Below, in pieces: positions 35,374 to 47,919 of a stretch of DNA of 64,000 bases. The DNA lies in the NCBI GenBank assembly GCA_018343915.1, contig JABRWF010000003.1, forward strand, positions 4,898,001 to 4,962,000, written 5' to 3'. This DNA is from Agroathelia rolfsii. Taxonomy: Eukaryota; Basidiomycota; Agaricomycetes; Amylocorticiales; Amylocorticiaceae. Numbering within the stretch: position 1 is the first letter of the stretch; each line of letters opens with the position of its first letter. Made by a program: the position numbers and the translations under genes. Below the pieces are notes generated by a model. It was not told the DNA's origin. It was given only the letters and a program-made list of their open reading frames with translations, and made no database searches.

Positions 35374-38300
35374 TCATCGGGCGTGAACGGGACAGCTGCG
35401 ACCACGTTGCAGCCAAGACGTCAAACAAGCTGTTGTGCAATTAGGTTATTATCAGTCAGCAAAAAAATTCCGAACACCATCCGACAGGAAACGTACTGTT
35501 GTGGAAACTGCACAAGCAGCTTAGGCGTGCAACCATGGAACCTATAAATACTGTTAGATCCGAGATTTTCGGGAATTTCGACGAATAAGTCAACTCACCT
35601 GCGACGAACTCTTCTAAGCAAATGACACCTGAAGTACAAAGTAATGAGCACATCTCCAGTGGAAGAAACGGGATCTAAAGACTCACATTCGATACCAACC
35701 AGGATGCTATCCGCAGGCAATCTATAAACCAAGTATTTAGCTTGGGGAGTAGCGCTCGAACCGCCATCGAGACAATTCTTAACGTGCTCCTCTTGCTCCG
35801 TTGTCGAGCCAAAGTTGGCAAGATTGGTGTTACACACAGGACATCTACAAGGACAAGTCAATACCAGAGTTTTAGCCAAGTCACAACGGGTAAACACGCA
35901 CTCCGCCAGATCACTGATCTGGGAACTCGATCGACTGCGATGTGGAACAGAAAGGCGCCCCTCGTCGATCATGATTCTCTCAAGGGATGGATTCCGAAGT
36001 GGGTGCAGACCACTGGGTACAGTCGCCGTGAGATCGTCATGACAGGACTGACAAACACGGTGAGAGGTTCGGTAGCGAATCTGCTCTGGGAATGCTGGGT
36101 CTTGAACTACGTCGCTGGGGTCAAGTAGTGCTCGGTAGGACGAGCATCGATCGCAGAAGATGCGACCACATTTACGACAGTGCTGTTATACAAAGCTGTG
36201 AGATGAGTGCAATAAGGGCCATGCAAAGAGTAGTCTTACATGCTGTGAAGGATATGAAGGTCAGCAAAATAACCACACATAAAGCAATTTAACTCACTCT
36301 ACGAAGCAAGAACCCAAACCGTCTCTGACAACTCCTACAAGCTGGCGCAGCCTCGTCTCTCTCCCACTGAGCATGCAACGGATGAGGTGTCCATCGAGGT
36401 GTAAGCATCTTCTGCGGAGCCTCATGCGTCGGTACTCGGAACTCGGGAGCTTGGGATAGCTGGGGCGTCAAATCGGCCGCTGTAGGACGCGACGAGCTGG
36501 CGCGCCCAAAGTAATCTGTTGTGCCCGAACGTACGGAGGGGGGGCGAGTTGTTTCAACAGGTGAAGCTCCTGGATAATGGAACTCCTCATCAGAACTGTC
36601 GGCATCTGGGTCGAAGTCATCTGCAAAGATTATTATTAGAAAAAAAAATAGATATTACGCCAAAGAAACAAGGACCAACCTTGATCATCATCCACAGACA
36701 ACAAACCCTGAGCTCCAGCATCAAGCCGTCTGCGTTCAAGCTCACGGCTGTATGCGTTTAGCAGAACCTCGGCCTGTGTCTTCCGTTCAGCATCAGTATC
36801 GCCTGCGGATATACAAACATGAGTTAAATAGCTGTCGGAAAGCAAAGCCAGACCACTCACCAAGAATGCCCTGCCTCAGCTCTGAGATAGCCCTCTCAAG
36901 CTTCGTTATCGCCCGTCGCACCTCAACAGCCGATGAGCTAGCCGCAACTGCCTCCGAATCCTGAGTACCTGCGATATACCGCGCACGCGATACATAATCT
37001 TGGTGTGCTATAGAGAACGCCGTAGAAGGCAAGAATCCCATCTCCTGTCCATCCACACCATGGTCGTTCGAATCACCCGGCTCATCGCTGACATATGGAA
37101 TGAGCGACCCGTCATCAGCAAGCATATACATCCCCCCATCGGGCTGCAAGAATGGCAGCGGGGGAATATCCAGCCGTCTTCGCATCACGCGCACCCATCG
37201 GCGGCGTCGGACCCATTTCTGGGGAACAGAGGAGACAGAGGGGGATGTGGTCGACGTCGTTCGCACTCGGATTTGTGGCCTCGAACTCGATGGACTGACC
37301 GCGGCGACGAGATTTGTACCAGTCAGCAGCCGTTCAAGTTGTGGAGGTTGTTCGGCAGTCCATTGGTCATCTGGATCAGCGAAATCGTGTGCATATTGCC
37401 ATCCGTCATGGGCATCAACAGAGGGGTGGGTAATGTCAAGAGTCCAATCAGAGCTGCGGCGAACCATAAGCACCCCCATGTTGTACGTAGACTGATGGAC
37501 TTACAGCCAGAAGTGACTACGTTCGGCACCTTCCACAGAGGGCTGCTCGTGGAGCGGCAGATGATACGGGCTATCCTTTAGAGGAAGCTGTACACTGCTT
37601 CTCCAAGCAGCTATCTCCCTTTCTCTCGTGTCTTCATCTGCTACAGGTAATCTCAGCTCCCAAGGTGCACGACGACCGGGCCTTCCCAGCCCAGACGCGG
37701 AAAACTTAGGCTTTCCACCCGAGACAGCAAGCGTCTTAAAGCGGGTGTCAAGCCTTTGGTTTTCGTATAGAACCAAAGGAACTGTCGTGTGCACCGCAAT
37801 AGGGTTGTATGGCACGGTTGTCATTCTCCACTTCTCTGCCTCGGCACGTTGAAGGACCTATAGATATAGGTTAGGATATTATGTACTGGGTGTATCATGG
37901 TTGATTTGTATTACCTCACATATCCAGACTTCAAATACGGCAGCAGCCATGTCATAAGCAGTCTCGCCCCAGTTGTTGCGGATCAGAGGATCAGCAGACT
38001 GCTTAGATAACAGATAAAGTACCACGGGCAAGTGGCCCTTGGAGGCAGCATTCACTATCTTCATTAGTTCACGTGATCATAACCATGAATTAGAATGACG
38101 AAACATACTCAATGGAGTCCAGCCTCCTTTACTTCGCATATCGACACCACGCAAGCCATTGACCTCAGCATCAGCACGACCCTGTTCGCAAAGCCATCGG
38201 ACAATGTCGAGATAGCCCTACAGATGCCGTTTGCCATGAGCATTTGGTACAGACAGAAATCTATAACAGCACATACCTTGGAGCACGCGTTGTGTAGAGC

Positions 38301-39243
38301 AGTCCAACCATCTGCATCAGGTGCACGAACATCGGCACGACTGGGAAGCAGGTATTGAATAATTTCTAAGTGCCCGTTCAGGGCAGCCTTGTGTAGAGCG
38401 GTCTACAATTATTGAGTACGGTACGACGCAGATTACTGAAATAATATCAAGCACGTACCTCTCCTTCCTTGTCCTCCAGATCAGGTATAGCTCCACACTC
38501 TTCAATGACTAAACCATTACCACATCGATAAGAAAAAGTGCGCGGGTGTATGTAATATAAATGATACTTACGCCACTGAACGATAGGCAAATGTCCGCGA
38601 CTGGCAGCAGCATGCAGTGCCGTAAATCCCGTACGTGAAGACGCATCATTGGACAGCGCGAATGGCGCTATGCCGCTCGCCTGTGCAGTCGCAAACAGTT
38701 TCTTCAGCAGTTCAAGGTCACCTGAAGATGCAGCAGCGTAGAGCGACTCGAGCTGCGCTGGTGTGGGATTGTTCTGCCGTGACGGGGTACGAGTAATCGC
38801 TGGTGCTGGCAACTGAGGTAATGGCTGTTGTTGCTGTTGCTGTTGTTCTACTTCCTCTACAGCTTGCTCTTCTGCCAGAGACGTGGCCCGAGTATCTGCA
38901 GGCTCTGATACGACAGCCTCAGAGCCGGGGTATACGAATTCTTCTGCTTGCTCCTCTTCTGGTTCTTCCTCCGGTGACGCGACTTGAGTGTCAGTTGACT
39001 CCGGTACAACATTCTCTGAGCCAGGATACACGAATTCCTCTTCGTCAGAGTCATTCTCAACCTGTGCATGAGTAGCATTCGGGATAGTATCTGAGTCGAC
39101 AGCAGCGGACGGCTCTGCCAGTGGGTCTTGTAGTACCGAACCCTCTGGAGCGGACGGCCTGCAGATGAGTAGTTAGAGCAAGCAGTTCTTATCCATCATT
39201 GTGGTATTGCGCACTCTTGAACTTGATCGTGCTCGGTGCTCAT
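35374..39243 (-). CDS. Ankyrin - DysF - FYVE - RING protein, predicted endosomal/vacuolar E3 ligase
   Basis: The start is in a 29-nt first exon (39215-39243, MSTEHDQVQ), spliced to 39158. An acidic, Gln-rich N-tail has two EEFVYPGSE copies and a poly-Gln run. About five ankyrin repeats follow (38.8-37.9 kb: TGFTALHAAASRGHLPIVQW, GWTALHNACSKGYLDIVRWL, GGWTPLMNAASKGHLPVVLY). Near 37.4-37.2 kb are HDGWQYAHDF and KWVRRRRWVRVMRRR, the two halves of a dysferlin (DysF) domain, known from peroxin and TECPR1 families. A FYVE zinc finger follows (36.35-36.05 kb: CRSC, HCRKCGRIFCDRCSSYRALL, RVCQSCH), predicted to bind PI3P. Its ligand loop reads RRHCRKCG, one His shorter than the usual RRHHCRxCG. The C-terminus is a RING-H2 (CVICLEEF, CLCSFHNTC, CPVH). 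FYVE-RING order resembles yeast Pib1. About a dozen introns. Confidence 0.82.
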
Positions 39244-39517
39244 ACTCAGTTGATGAGGGATTGCAAGATCGAGTGCCGCTGAGCTTACAGGACCTGAGCT
39301 GACCAGATTCTCTTCCGAAATGGATGCAAAATATACCTCCGGTGGCTGTGTCGCATGATTGCTGTGTCGCCAAGATCATCACTTGCTCATATCGCTAGAT
39401 GTATTACTAGTACTTGTCAAGGCTAGTCATGCATCATAAGCCCTCTGGCTTGAGAATATTGTACAAAGGAACACAAAAGAAAAAGACATCGAGGATGAAC
39501 ATCATCATCATCATCAA

Positions 39518-42500
39518 TCAGGAAGCATCCTCCCTTCTCTGAGAAGGTGCACTTCCGACTGAAATATCAAGTTGCGAAGCCATCTTCAACACCTTCTTTT
39601 CCAATTCAGCAATTTTGGCTCCTCTGAAAAAAAACATCAGTCGGTTATGACTAATCTAGTCTCTTATAATTTAGTAGACACGCACTTGCTGTTGGATTTT
39701 TCTCCTAGTTCAAAGGCCTGCCTGACACCCAAGGATATGGCACCTCCCTGAGTCTCGGCCAATTTGCGGGCTTTCTCCGATTCTTGACGACTCAGCTCTT
39801 TCAAGCTAGGCATGATACGCTCATACTCCTTCTCAAGCTATAAAAGGCACATATTTATCAATAACTCTATAAGAAAAATGGAAATATTAGTGTATTGCAC
39901 GACTCACCAAAGACGCTCTTGTCGCCAATGACTCTTCATCATACTTTCCGGTTCCCATAATCTCCCTCTTCATCCTCTTCAGCTCCTCAAACCACTTCGT
40001 CTCGTGCTCGCTTAACTCCGGACTTGCACGTGCCATCATTCTCTGCAACAGCCTATCAAGTCTCTTCAACAGCTCAGCCTGCTTTTCCTTCACTACCTCG
40101 ATCCTCTCCCACCCACCAGCATTGGTAGCTGAGGAAGACAACTTCCTAAGCCGTTCCAACCGCCGAACCACCTCACTCGTCTTCTCGATCTGTCTCTGTA
40201 CCTCCTGCTGCTGCAACTCCGCCCGTGCCTCTGCTTCATAATGCGCCAACTGCACTGCACGGATCTGCGCGCGAAATCGCTCCACGGTGCTGCCGAGGAA
40301 CTGCAGCGTCTGCGGCGTAAGCATGAATTCCTTCTTATCCCGGCCTGAGGGGGGGAGCATCAGTGCATGAGCGAGCTTATTGCCAGAGAGGGATTCGGGG
40401 ATTTGGTATGGTTCGGAGGTGAGCAGGGAGACGTATGCGGGAGGGCCGGTGGTTTTCGTGGTGGTGATTAGGGCGTGGGATATGGATGACCCTCCCGTTG
40501 GGATAATTGTAGATGCAGAAGAAGCGGATTTTGGGAATGAGACGGAGAGGGATGTAGGTGCATTGGGAGCTGCAGATATAGAGCTTGCATTATGGTTCTG
40601 GGAAGTGGAGATTGAGAGCGATGATATGGTGGGTGGTTGGACAGTGTCCTCGAGGGAGAGTGGCAAGCATGTGATGCGCAGGGACTCCGTCAAAATAAAG
40701 ATGCTATAGCTTAAGTAGACATCATTTGGGATGGCGATGCCTAGTACTTGGCGAGGATTTCTGATATGTACCGAATTGAGCAAAAGGATGACAATGGTGG
40801 AAACGGAACATACTTTTCGGTGATTGAAAATGTATCCAGAAGTGATCGTACTACAGTGCCTTCGCCACTCTGTAAAGTACGTTCCAGTATATCTTCTTCA
40901 TCAGAACGCAATGCATTTGCTAAACTCTCCAATAAAGCATCGAGGTTTAACAAGTGCACGCCGTAGGCATGATACACGTGCACGGCATGCTCGTGAATGG
41001 GATCAACTTGGAATGCCATACAATTTGCTGCTATCCCAGATGGCGTCTGATTTATAGATGGAAGAAGGCCAAGATTGATGGACTCGAATACTGCCACCAC
41101 GGGCAAATCTGTTGAGCGATTCTACAGATGAATATCGTAAGTTCATCCATCTCCTTGCGTGAAGCCAAAAAAAATACCAATTTCCCATCCCATCTCGCCT
41201 CTACCCTCTCCACATCCAGACATACATCAACTTTTCCATCTGCATACGCAATCAACAGTACTCCAAGTCTATCCCCCTTCCCACTATCTTCTGTGTCTTC
41301 ATCCTCCAATCCTGTCTTAGCAGCCAAATATACAATATCAGTAGCATCACCGCCCTCACTGCCCTCTAACGTCCTCGGCGCCGGCTGGAGCAAAAACGGC
41401 CCCTGACGCGTCACACTAAGCTTAAATGTTGTCGGTGGATGAATAAGCACTGTCCTCGACGCGGCGGGGAACACCGTCCCGGGCGGCAACTGCTTGACTA
41501 AAGCAGAGACATATTTGCGCTGGTGATCGTACACTGTTTCCAGCGTTCGTGAGTCCGCAACGGAGACGCTTGTAGATACGGAAAGAGCTGTAGATGAGAG
41601 GAACTCTTGTTTTGCGGCTATGAAGCATTCGAGAGCGTGGATATACGCTGAAGGAACAGCACTAACTTGGTATGATCTTGCTTTAGCAAAATGGATGATG
41701 AGAACTGATAGGGAAAGAGTGACTCAACGCATTTTTAGGAAGGTATGGACAGACGGCATAGACGTCTCCGGAGCGCATGAGAGCATATACGGTAAGGGCA
41801 CCCCAATCGGCCGCGCTCTTGCCGAGCGTGAAGGAGACGGCTTCGCTGTCTGCTGGGTCTTCAGCAAGGTACGACTTGGATCGCTTTTCGGGAGAAAAGG
41901 AGAGTGTTTGTTGGGGCTCGTCTGCGTCTACCGAAATGTCATATTCTCTGTAAAGAATACATGTATAAGGGAGGCGACGCGTGAATCATGCTGTGTAATT
42001 TCGGCCCACCGTAGTTTCCCGTCGAGGGTCATGACGAGCAGCGTCGAGCCTGCATCTCCCCAAGGATGCCACTCCAGCTTTACGATAGGAGGAGAGGTTG
42101 AAAGCGCGTGGTAAAACTGCCCAACTTGAATAGACCTGCACACGAAACCAATTCAATACATCAATCTTACATGTCAGTGGACAGGGATGTCGTACTTGCA
42201 ATCTATCGTAGGTGGGACTAGCCGCATAAACCCAGGACGGGGAAGCACAATGACAGCAAGCTGGCTCTCTCCCGCTACAGCGAGCAGCTTGCCATTTGGA
42301 TTGAGGGAGATTTGACGGATAGGGAATTGGACATTTGGTATGTGCAGAGTCTAAGTTGTCACAGCAGGTAAAGAGGTTAAGATAGCCAGCTACGACTACT
42401 GCATATTAGAGCAGACCTTGTAGGATTTTGTCGTCTCTCGTGTGGACAGAGATGTAACACGGATCTGTGTCCCCACAGCAAGAAAGAGGTCAGAATCCTT

Positions 42501-42623
42501 GAGAGCCAGTAATTGCCGTCTTGCAGCAGCGTCCGTGCTTAAACTGGCGGCCAAGTCAAAGCCCTCATGCTTGAATATTGGATGGTCCTCGAGCAGATTG
42601 TTCCATGATGTTGTTTCGTCCAT
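39518..42623 (-). CDS. NUP82: Nucleoporin NUP82 (NUP88)
   Basis: NUP82 anchors the cytoplasmic mRNA-export platform of the nuclear pore together with NSP1 and NUP159. The protein begins MDETTSWNNLLEDHPIFKHE, then shows a propeller of the family type: LFLAVGTQIRVTSL, FPIRQISLNPNGKLLAVAGE, VIVLPRPGFMRLVPP, GQFYHALSTSPPIVKLEWHP and WGDAGSTLLVMTLDGKLREY. The last third is helical and coiled coil (LQQQEVQRQIEKTSEVVRRL, EKQAELLKRLDRLLQRMMAR, FEELKRMKREIMGTGKYDEE), ending QRREDAS at 39518. A second possible ATG lies three codons upstream at 42632. The assignment rests on the W-H-P propeller block plus the C-terminal coiled coil and length; NUP88-type proteins are weakly conserved, so it is less certain than NSP1. 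It is divergent from PRE10. Confidence 0.8.
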
Positions 42624-42876
42624 TATATGCATCCTGAGTACCAGACTGTAGTCTGCAGGCCACTTGACTTGTTAACTTGAAGAAGTTCCCAATTGTGAAA
42701 CGCGCTCGGTTTGGTTCGATCCGGTCCGGGCCGTGCATGAGGTGACGCGTCTTGCAGTACTGACAAGCACACGCGTTGGGTCAATCTACCGCTACTGGAT
42801 ATTCCTAACTACGACTTGTACCACGCCCGACATATAGCATACACCCTCTATCGACCATCCATAGCATATCCAGAAC
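42624..42876. promoter_or_regulatory. Shared promoter region, NUP82 (-) / PRE10 (+), with two ACGCGT boxes
   Basis: The divergent region of about 250 bp contains ACGCGT at 42745-42750 and 42771-42776, the same hexamer found three times in the RPN12/PRE3 promoter. It also holds GGTTCGATCC at 42713-42722, a match to the TFIIIC B-box core without an accompanying tRNA fold. Confidence 0.5.
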
Positions 42877-44038
42877 ATGACCTCAATCGGCACAGGTTAC
42901 GATCTCTCTGCCAGCACATACTCTCCCGACGGGCGCATCTTCCAGGTCCGAAATGAGTAGCTGCATATCAAGCAATTACTTCCTACTGTCCTTGCAGCGA
43001 GGCTTTAACACAGACAACATCTCTTAATTTATAGGTTGAATACGCCAACAAAGCAGTAGAGAACTCAGGGTATTGTATATCGCTTCTCAATATCTTGCGA
43101 TTACTTTTCTGACTGATTACAACAGAACTGCGATTGGCATCAAATGCAAAGATGGTGTCGTCCTTGCCGTTGAGAAACTCGTGCATTCAAAGCTGCTTGT
43201 CCCAGGCGCGAACAAACGGATCCAGAGCATAGATCGCCATATTGGCCTTGTAAGGGCTACCTATTATTTCTGCTGTGTTGTTCATCTATCATGAGAATCT
43301 GAGGATATATTTCTGTGAATACATCCATTCAGGCAACAGCAGGTCTCCTCGCCGATGGCCGTCACGTAGCCAACCGTGCACGAGACGAAGCTGCGAATCA
43401 CAGAGATACATATGCATCAGCACCAACTCTTAAGGTGCGTAATCAATGAATTTTCGGTGTAGCAATGAACGACGATAGATGATATACTTGCATCTCTTTC
43501 TAGACTTTGGCAGATCGTTTGGGACTCTACGTACAAGCATACACCCTCTATTCATCCGTACGACCTTTCGGAATAAGCACTATCCTCGGTGCTGTCGATA
43601 AGCATGGACCGTCGTTATACGTTATCGAGCCCAGTGGCGTATTTTATGTTCGTACTGCTCATTGATGACCTTTGTGGAGAATCAGGCTCATTTTTGATCG
43701 GATTATTAGGGATACCACGGCGCAGCTGTGGGCAAAGGGCGACAACTAGCTAAGACCGAACTCGAGAAACTCAAGCTGTCAGAACTGACAACACGGGAGG
43801 CTGTCTTTGAGGCTGCACGGATGTTGGTGAAATCCTATGCAGTTGATGGCTCAAACTAATTCGTTTCTCTGACAGAATTTACCTGGTGCACGATGACGCC
43901 AAAGAGAAAGAATTCGAGCTTGAGATGACCTGGATTGGTGATGAAACCAAGGGCCTCCATCAACCCGTGCCAAAAGATCTTTTGCAGGAGGCAGAAAAGA
44001 AAGCGAAGGACGCCTTGGAGAACTTCGATGATGCTTGA
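42877..44038 (+). CDS. PRE10: 20S proteasome subunit alpha-7 (PRE10/PSMA3)
   Basis: This is an alpha-ring subunit of the 20S proteasome, structural and gate-forming, in cytosol and nucleus. Seven exons (42877-42945, 43035-43069, 43126-43249, 43333-43434, 43504-43647, 43710-43822, 43876-44038) close in frame to 249 residues. The N-terminal alpha signature [19 protein letters not shown] is complete, followed by [40 protein letters not shown] and [12 protein letters not shown]. The start [11 protein letters not shown] and the acidic lysine-rich tail ([20 protein letters not shown], ending ENFDDA) are typical of alpha-7 rather than of other alpha subunits. The sixth intron uses a GTTGGT donor, needed to keep RIIYLVHDD in frame. 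The promoter carries two ACGCGT boxes. Confidence 0.96.
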
Positions 44039-45281
44039 TACAAATCAAGCTATATACTCTGTCATTCTTGTAATATAATTATCATCATCGACCCGAGCCT
44101 GGAGTTCTGTATCGGCAATGCAATGGCGACGATCACTGGCATACAACCTGAGTATCATGGGAAACAAGTGACTGATACAATCCGTTAATAGGATTTTCTC
44201 TCTCGCCTGCATGCCACTTGTATCAAATCAAGATATCACTACCAAACAAATAAGCCTTGGTTATGATTTTTGTTTGTAGTGTCGAAGTGAGACAACACTC
44301 AGCGCTCGCTAGTAGTATCCTCCAAGAATGCATGATCACGCATATCATCTTCGCTTGGAAGAAGAGGAAAAGATCGAAGTAATATCCGAACAAAGTGTCA
44401 TTCCTGCTATGCATTGGCTATAGCAAATCGCGTGATAACTAGCAAATAGAATATTGTTTACGTGTACTTGTATTAAGGCTATGGGGAAAGATGTATTTTC
44501 TGCAACTTAGAGCTTGAAAATAATTCTTCTGGCTGAGAAATTTCAATCGTAAGTTTACTCGCTCAAAACTGTATCACTGTAACATGTATGAGCCACAATT
44601 ACCATAACATATGCTAAGGAAAGACAGCATTCGATGACATCGCGCAAAAGATACAGCCGTGGATGTGCAAAGAGGTCTCATAATGGTTGAAACCGGTGTC
44701 GCCGTCGGTAGCTTTGCGTGTGCTGCGCTGATACCGCTATATTCTGCGTGGTTGTGTTGATCATGAAAGCCCAGTCTTGCTCCGACATTCATCAGCAAAA
44801 TTGCATAGTACTTTTCTTATAGTTTTGGCTGGTTGTTCCAGAAGTCAACTTGTACAAGTATCCAAAAGTATTTGAAAAAAGTATTATGTAATTTTGCTAA
44901 TGAATGGGAGGCTCCCTACCAGGCCGCACCTACAGCACCCCGCCACTGCGTAGTACGTTATCACGGTGGTTTTGCGCTCTGCAAAGTAGTGCAACGCCAG
45001 CTGTGGTATATAATCTGCCATTGTTATTGCATAGACGCTCTCCGAGCCGATTAACAGTGATACAAGTAACCATGAGTGGACAGGAACTATGGCTATGGTC
45101 ATTCCGAAATTTAGTGCCTGAAATGTCCAGTCAATGTCGCCATATATTCTTGAAATTCATCTTGTGACACGTCCATTTAACGGAACATCTATTCAGTGGG
45201 CGCAAAGTGTCTGGGAGTGCAGCCCTAATTAAAGTATACATGCCAGTGAATGCTACAAGGCAATGCCCTGTTCGGTAGTTA
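44039..45281. other. Intergenic region between PRE10 and RPN12 3' ends
   Basis: About 1.24 kb between two converging genes, long for this compact window. Frames at 44574-44798, 44833-45054 and 44904-45167 show no family motif or intron pattern that I recognise. I find no tRNA fold. It may contain long 3' untranslated regions or an undetected non-coding RNA. Confidence 0.45.
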
Positions 45282-46330
45282 TTATACAATTTGTTCCAGC
45301 TCGCGTGCATAAGCAAGTGATGCAGAGATAATCTTTTGTTTCGGTATCTCGATCTTTTCCTCGCCCTTACGAGTAAAGGTGATGGTCCCAGCCGTAAGAT
45401 TCACCTCCCATCCACGCTAAAAAAAATTATGTCAGTGTGTCAAGAAGGAATATAAGCAATTTCGTTAATACACCTACTGTCTCGGCAAATTTCAAGAGTT
45501 CCTGTGGTGATGAGAAGAATAACAACGTCGCCGCGTCTTTTAACGGCAAGCTGGCATACGCTGCCTCTTCACAACTTGCAATCTCATTTCTGGGAAATTA
45601 TGATTATTGCCATCATTACCAGCCACCAATTGAAACGATGATGCAAGAAAAAAAAACACACCTGATAGTTCCCATCAGACTGTCCACAAAGAACTTGTAC
45701 TCAGGTGTTGGTGCCTTCTCTCTCGCATTCCAAACCTTGCTATAACTCCCCTCCAGCATCCACCGATCCAAATTCACAGGATGAGAAATATATGGGTTAT
45801 TGGCAATCTCCTCCTTACGCAACGGCAAACTCTCTAGCGTGGCATGGAAATCTGCTATCCGGTTCTGCGTGAGCAGTCGCACGAGATGTAGACCGCGCAA
45901 GGGGAACTCGGCGGGTGAGGGCGGTAAGCGTGAGCGGTAGTCGGTGTAGAATGTGCCAAGCAGTTGGGAAAAGTAGCGGTCGAAGGAGGGGATATCCTTA
46001 GAGCGCAGGGAGACGAATGCACCGATTTCTAATATTTCGCCTGATGATATAACAGCAGCGAATGAATACAGGTAGTTATGTTGGTTCTGAGGGTGAACAT
46101 ACGTGCTGCGGCTAGGTCCTGTGGGGATGGGGTACCAGTGGGGAGTAGTATACCACTTTCTATCAGGCCGATCTGGTAGTTACAGTGTTGGTTGTGTTAT
46201 GATCTAATAGAAACGAGGTAGACTGTGTCACCTTTAGCTTGGATAGTAGTGTTGAGCAGGTCTTAAGGTCATTAGATTGGAATGCACGTTGTAGGGCCTG
46301 ATAGTCGTTTATAAGCTGCTGAGATGGCAT
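45282..46330 (-). CDS. RPN12: 26S proteasome regulatory subunit RPN12 (PSMD8)
   Basis: RPN12 is the last lid subunit to join the 19S regulatory particle. The protein starts MPSQQLINDYQALQRAFQSN at 46330. It then shows LKTCSTLLSKLK, IGLIESGILLPTGTPSPQDL, ARDILEIGAFVSLRSKDIPS, FDRYFSQLLGTFYTDYRSRL, LVRLLTQNRIADFHATLESL, NNPYISHPVNLDRWMLEGSY and KVWNAREKAPTPEYKFFVDS, all in the order of the PCI-type CSN8/PSMD8 family. The C-terminus (FAETRGWEVNLTAGTITF, KIEIPKQKIISASLAYAREL) ends at 45282. Five or so short introns interrupt it. No key region is missing. It is divergent from beta-1 PRE3 across a 214-bp shared promoter, which suggests coordinated expression of a lid and a core subunit. Confidence 0.95.
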
Positions 46331-46544
46331 GGTATTGAGAACACAAGGAGAGAAAGAGAAATGGCAGTTGGGTGAATGCGAGAGAGACTGACGCGTGCAG
46401 CAGCAGCAAGAGAGAGACGCGTACGCGTCCATTCGCTCTCCGATCACACAAGCCATTCTCCATTGGATCCATCCCTACCACTTGCACTTTCACCACCCAG
46501 TCCTCATATTACATCCCCTTCACATATTGACTAGGACATCAACC
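46331..46544. promoter_or_regulatory. Shared promoter, RPN12 (-) / PRE3 (+), with three ACGCGT boxes
   Basis: The 214-bp divergent promoter contains ACGCGT at 46391-46396, 46417-46422 and 46423-46428, the last two back to back. The flank is GA-rich on the RPN12 side and pyrimidine-rich on the PRE3 side. I do not find the yeast PACE core GGTGGCAAA. ACGCGT equals the yeast MCB hexamer, but its factor in this organism is unknown. Confidence 0.6.
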
Positions 46545-47586
<1,042 letters not shown>

Positions 47587-47919
47587 TTTCCAAAATTGTA
47601 TAATACTCCATAACTTACATGTCTGCACAAACTTTTCGATGGCGCGTATGATATAGCTTACCCGATCACTAGAACTTCGCCAGTGACCTATGTGCGCAAG
47701 CGGCATTCTCGTGACTGTCTTAGACTGCGCATACAGTGAAGGTAACACTCTAAGTGCACATACAAGATCGGCTGGATTTTCATTTTTTGTAAGAATACGT
47801 TCATAATATATACACCACCTTCACTATATCGTTATGGCGAACGTCTTGGTATGTTCAAGCCGAACAAGAAGGAATTTGGAGTGTTTGAGGCTAAGATAGG
47901 CGAAATCACTGTAGATCAC
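47587..47919. other. Intergenic region between PRE3 and RNPS1-like 3' ends
   Basis: About 330 bp between converging genes; nothing coding or structured is recognised. Confidence 0.5.
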
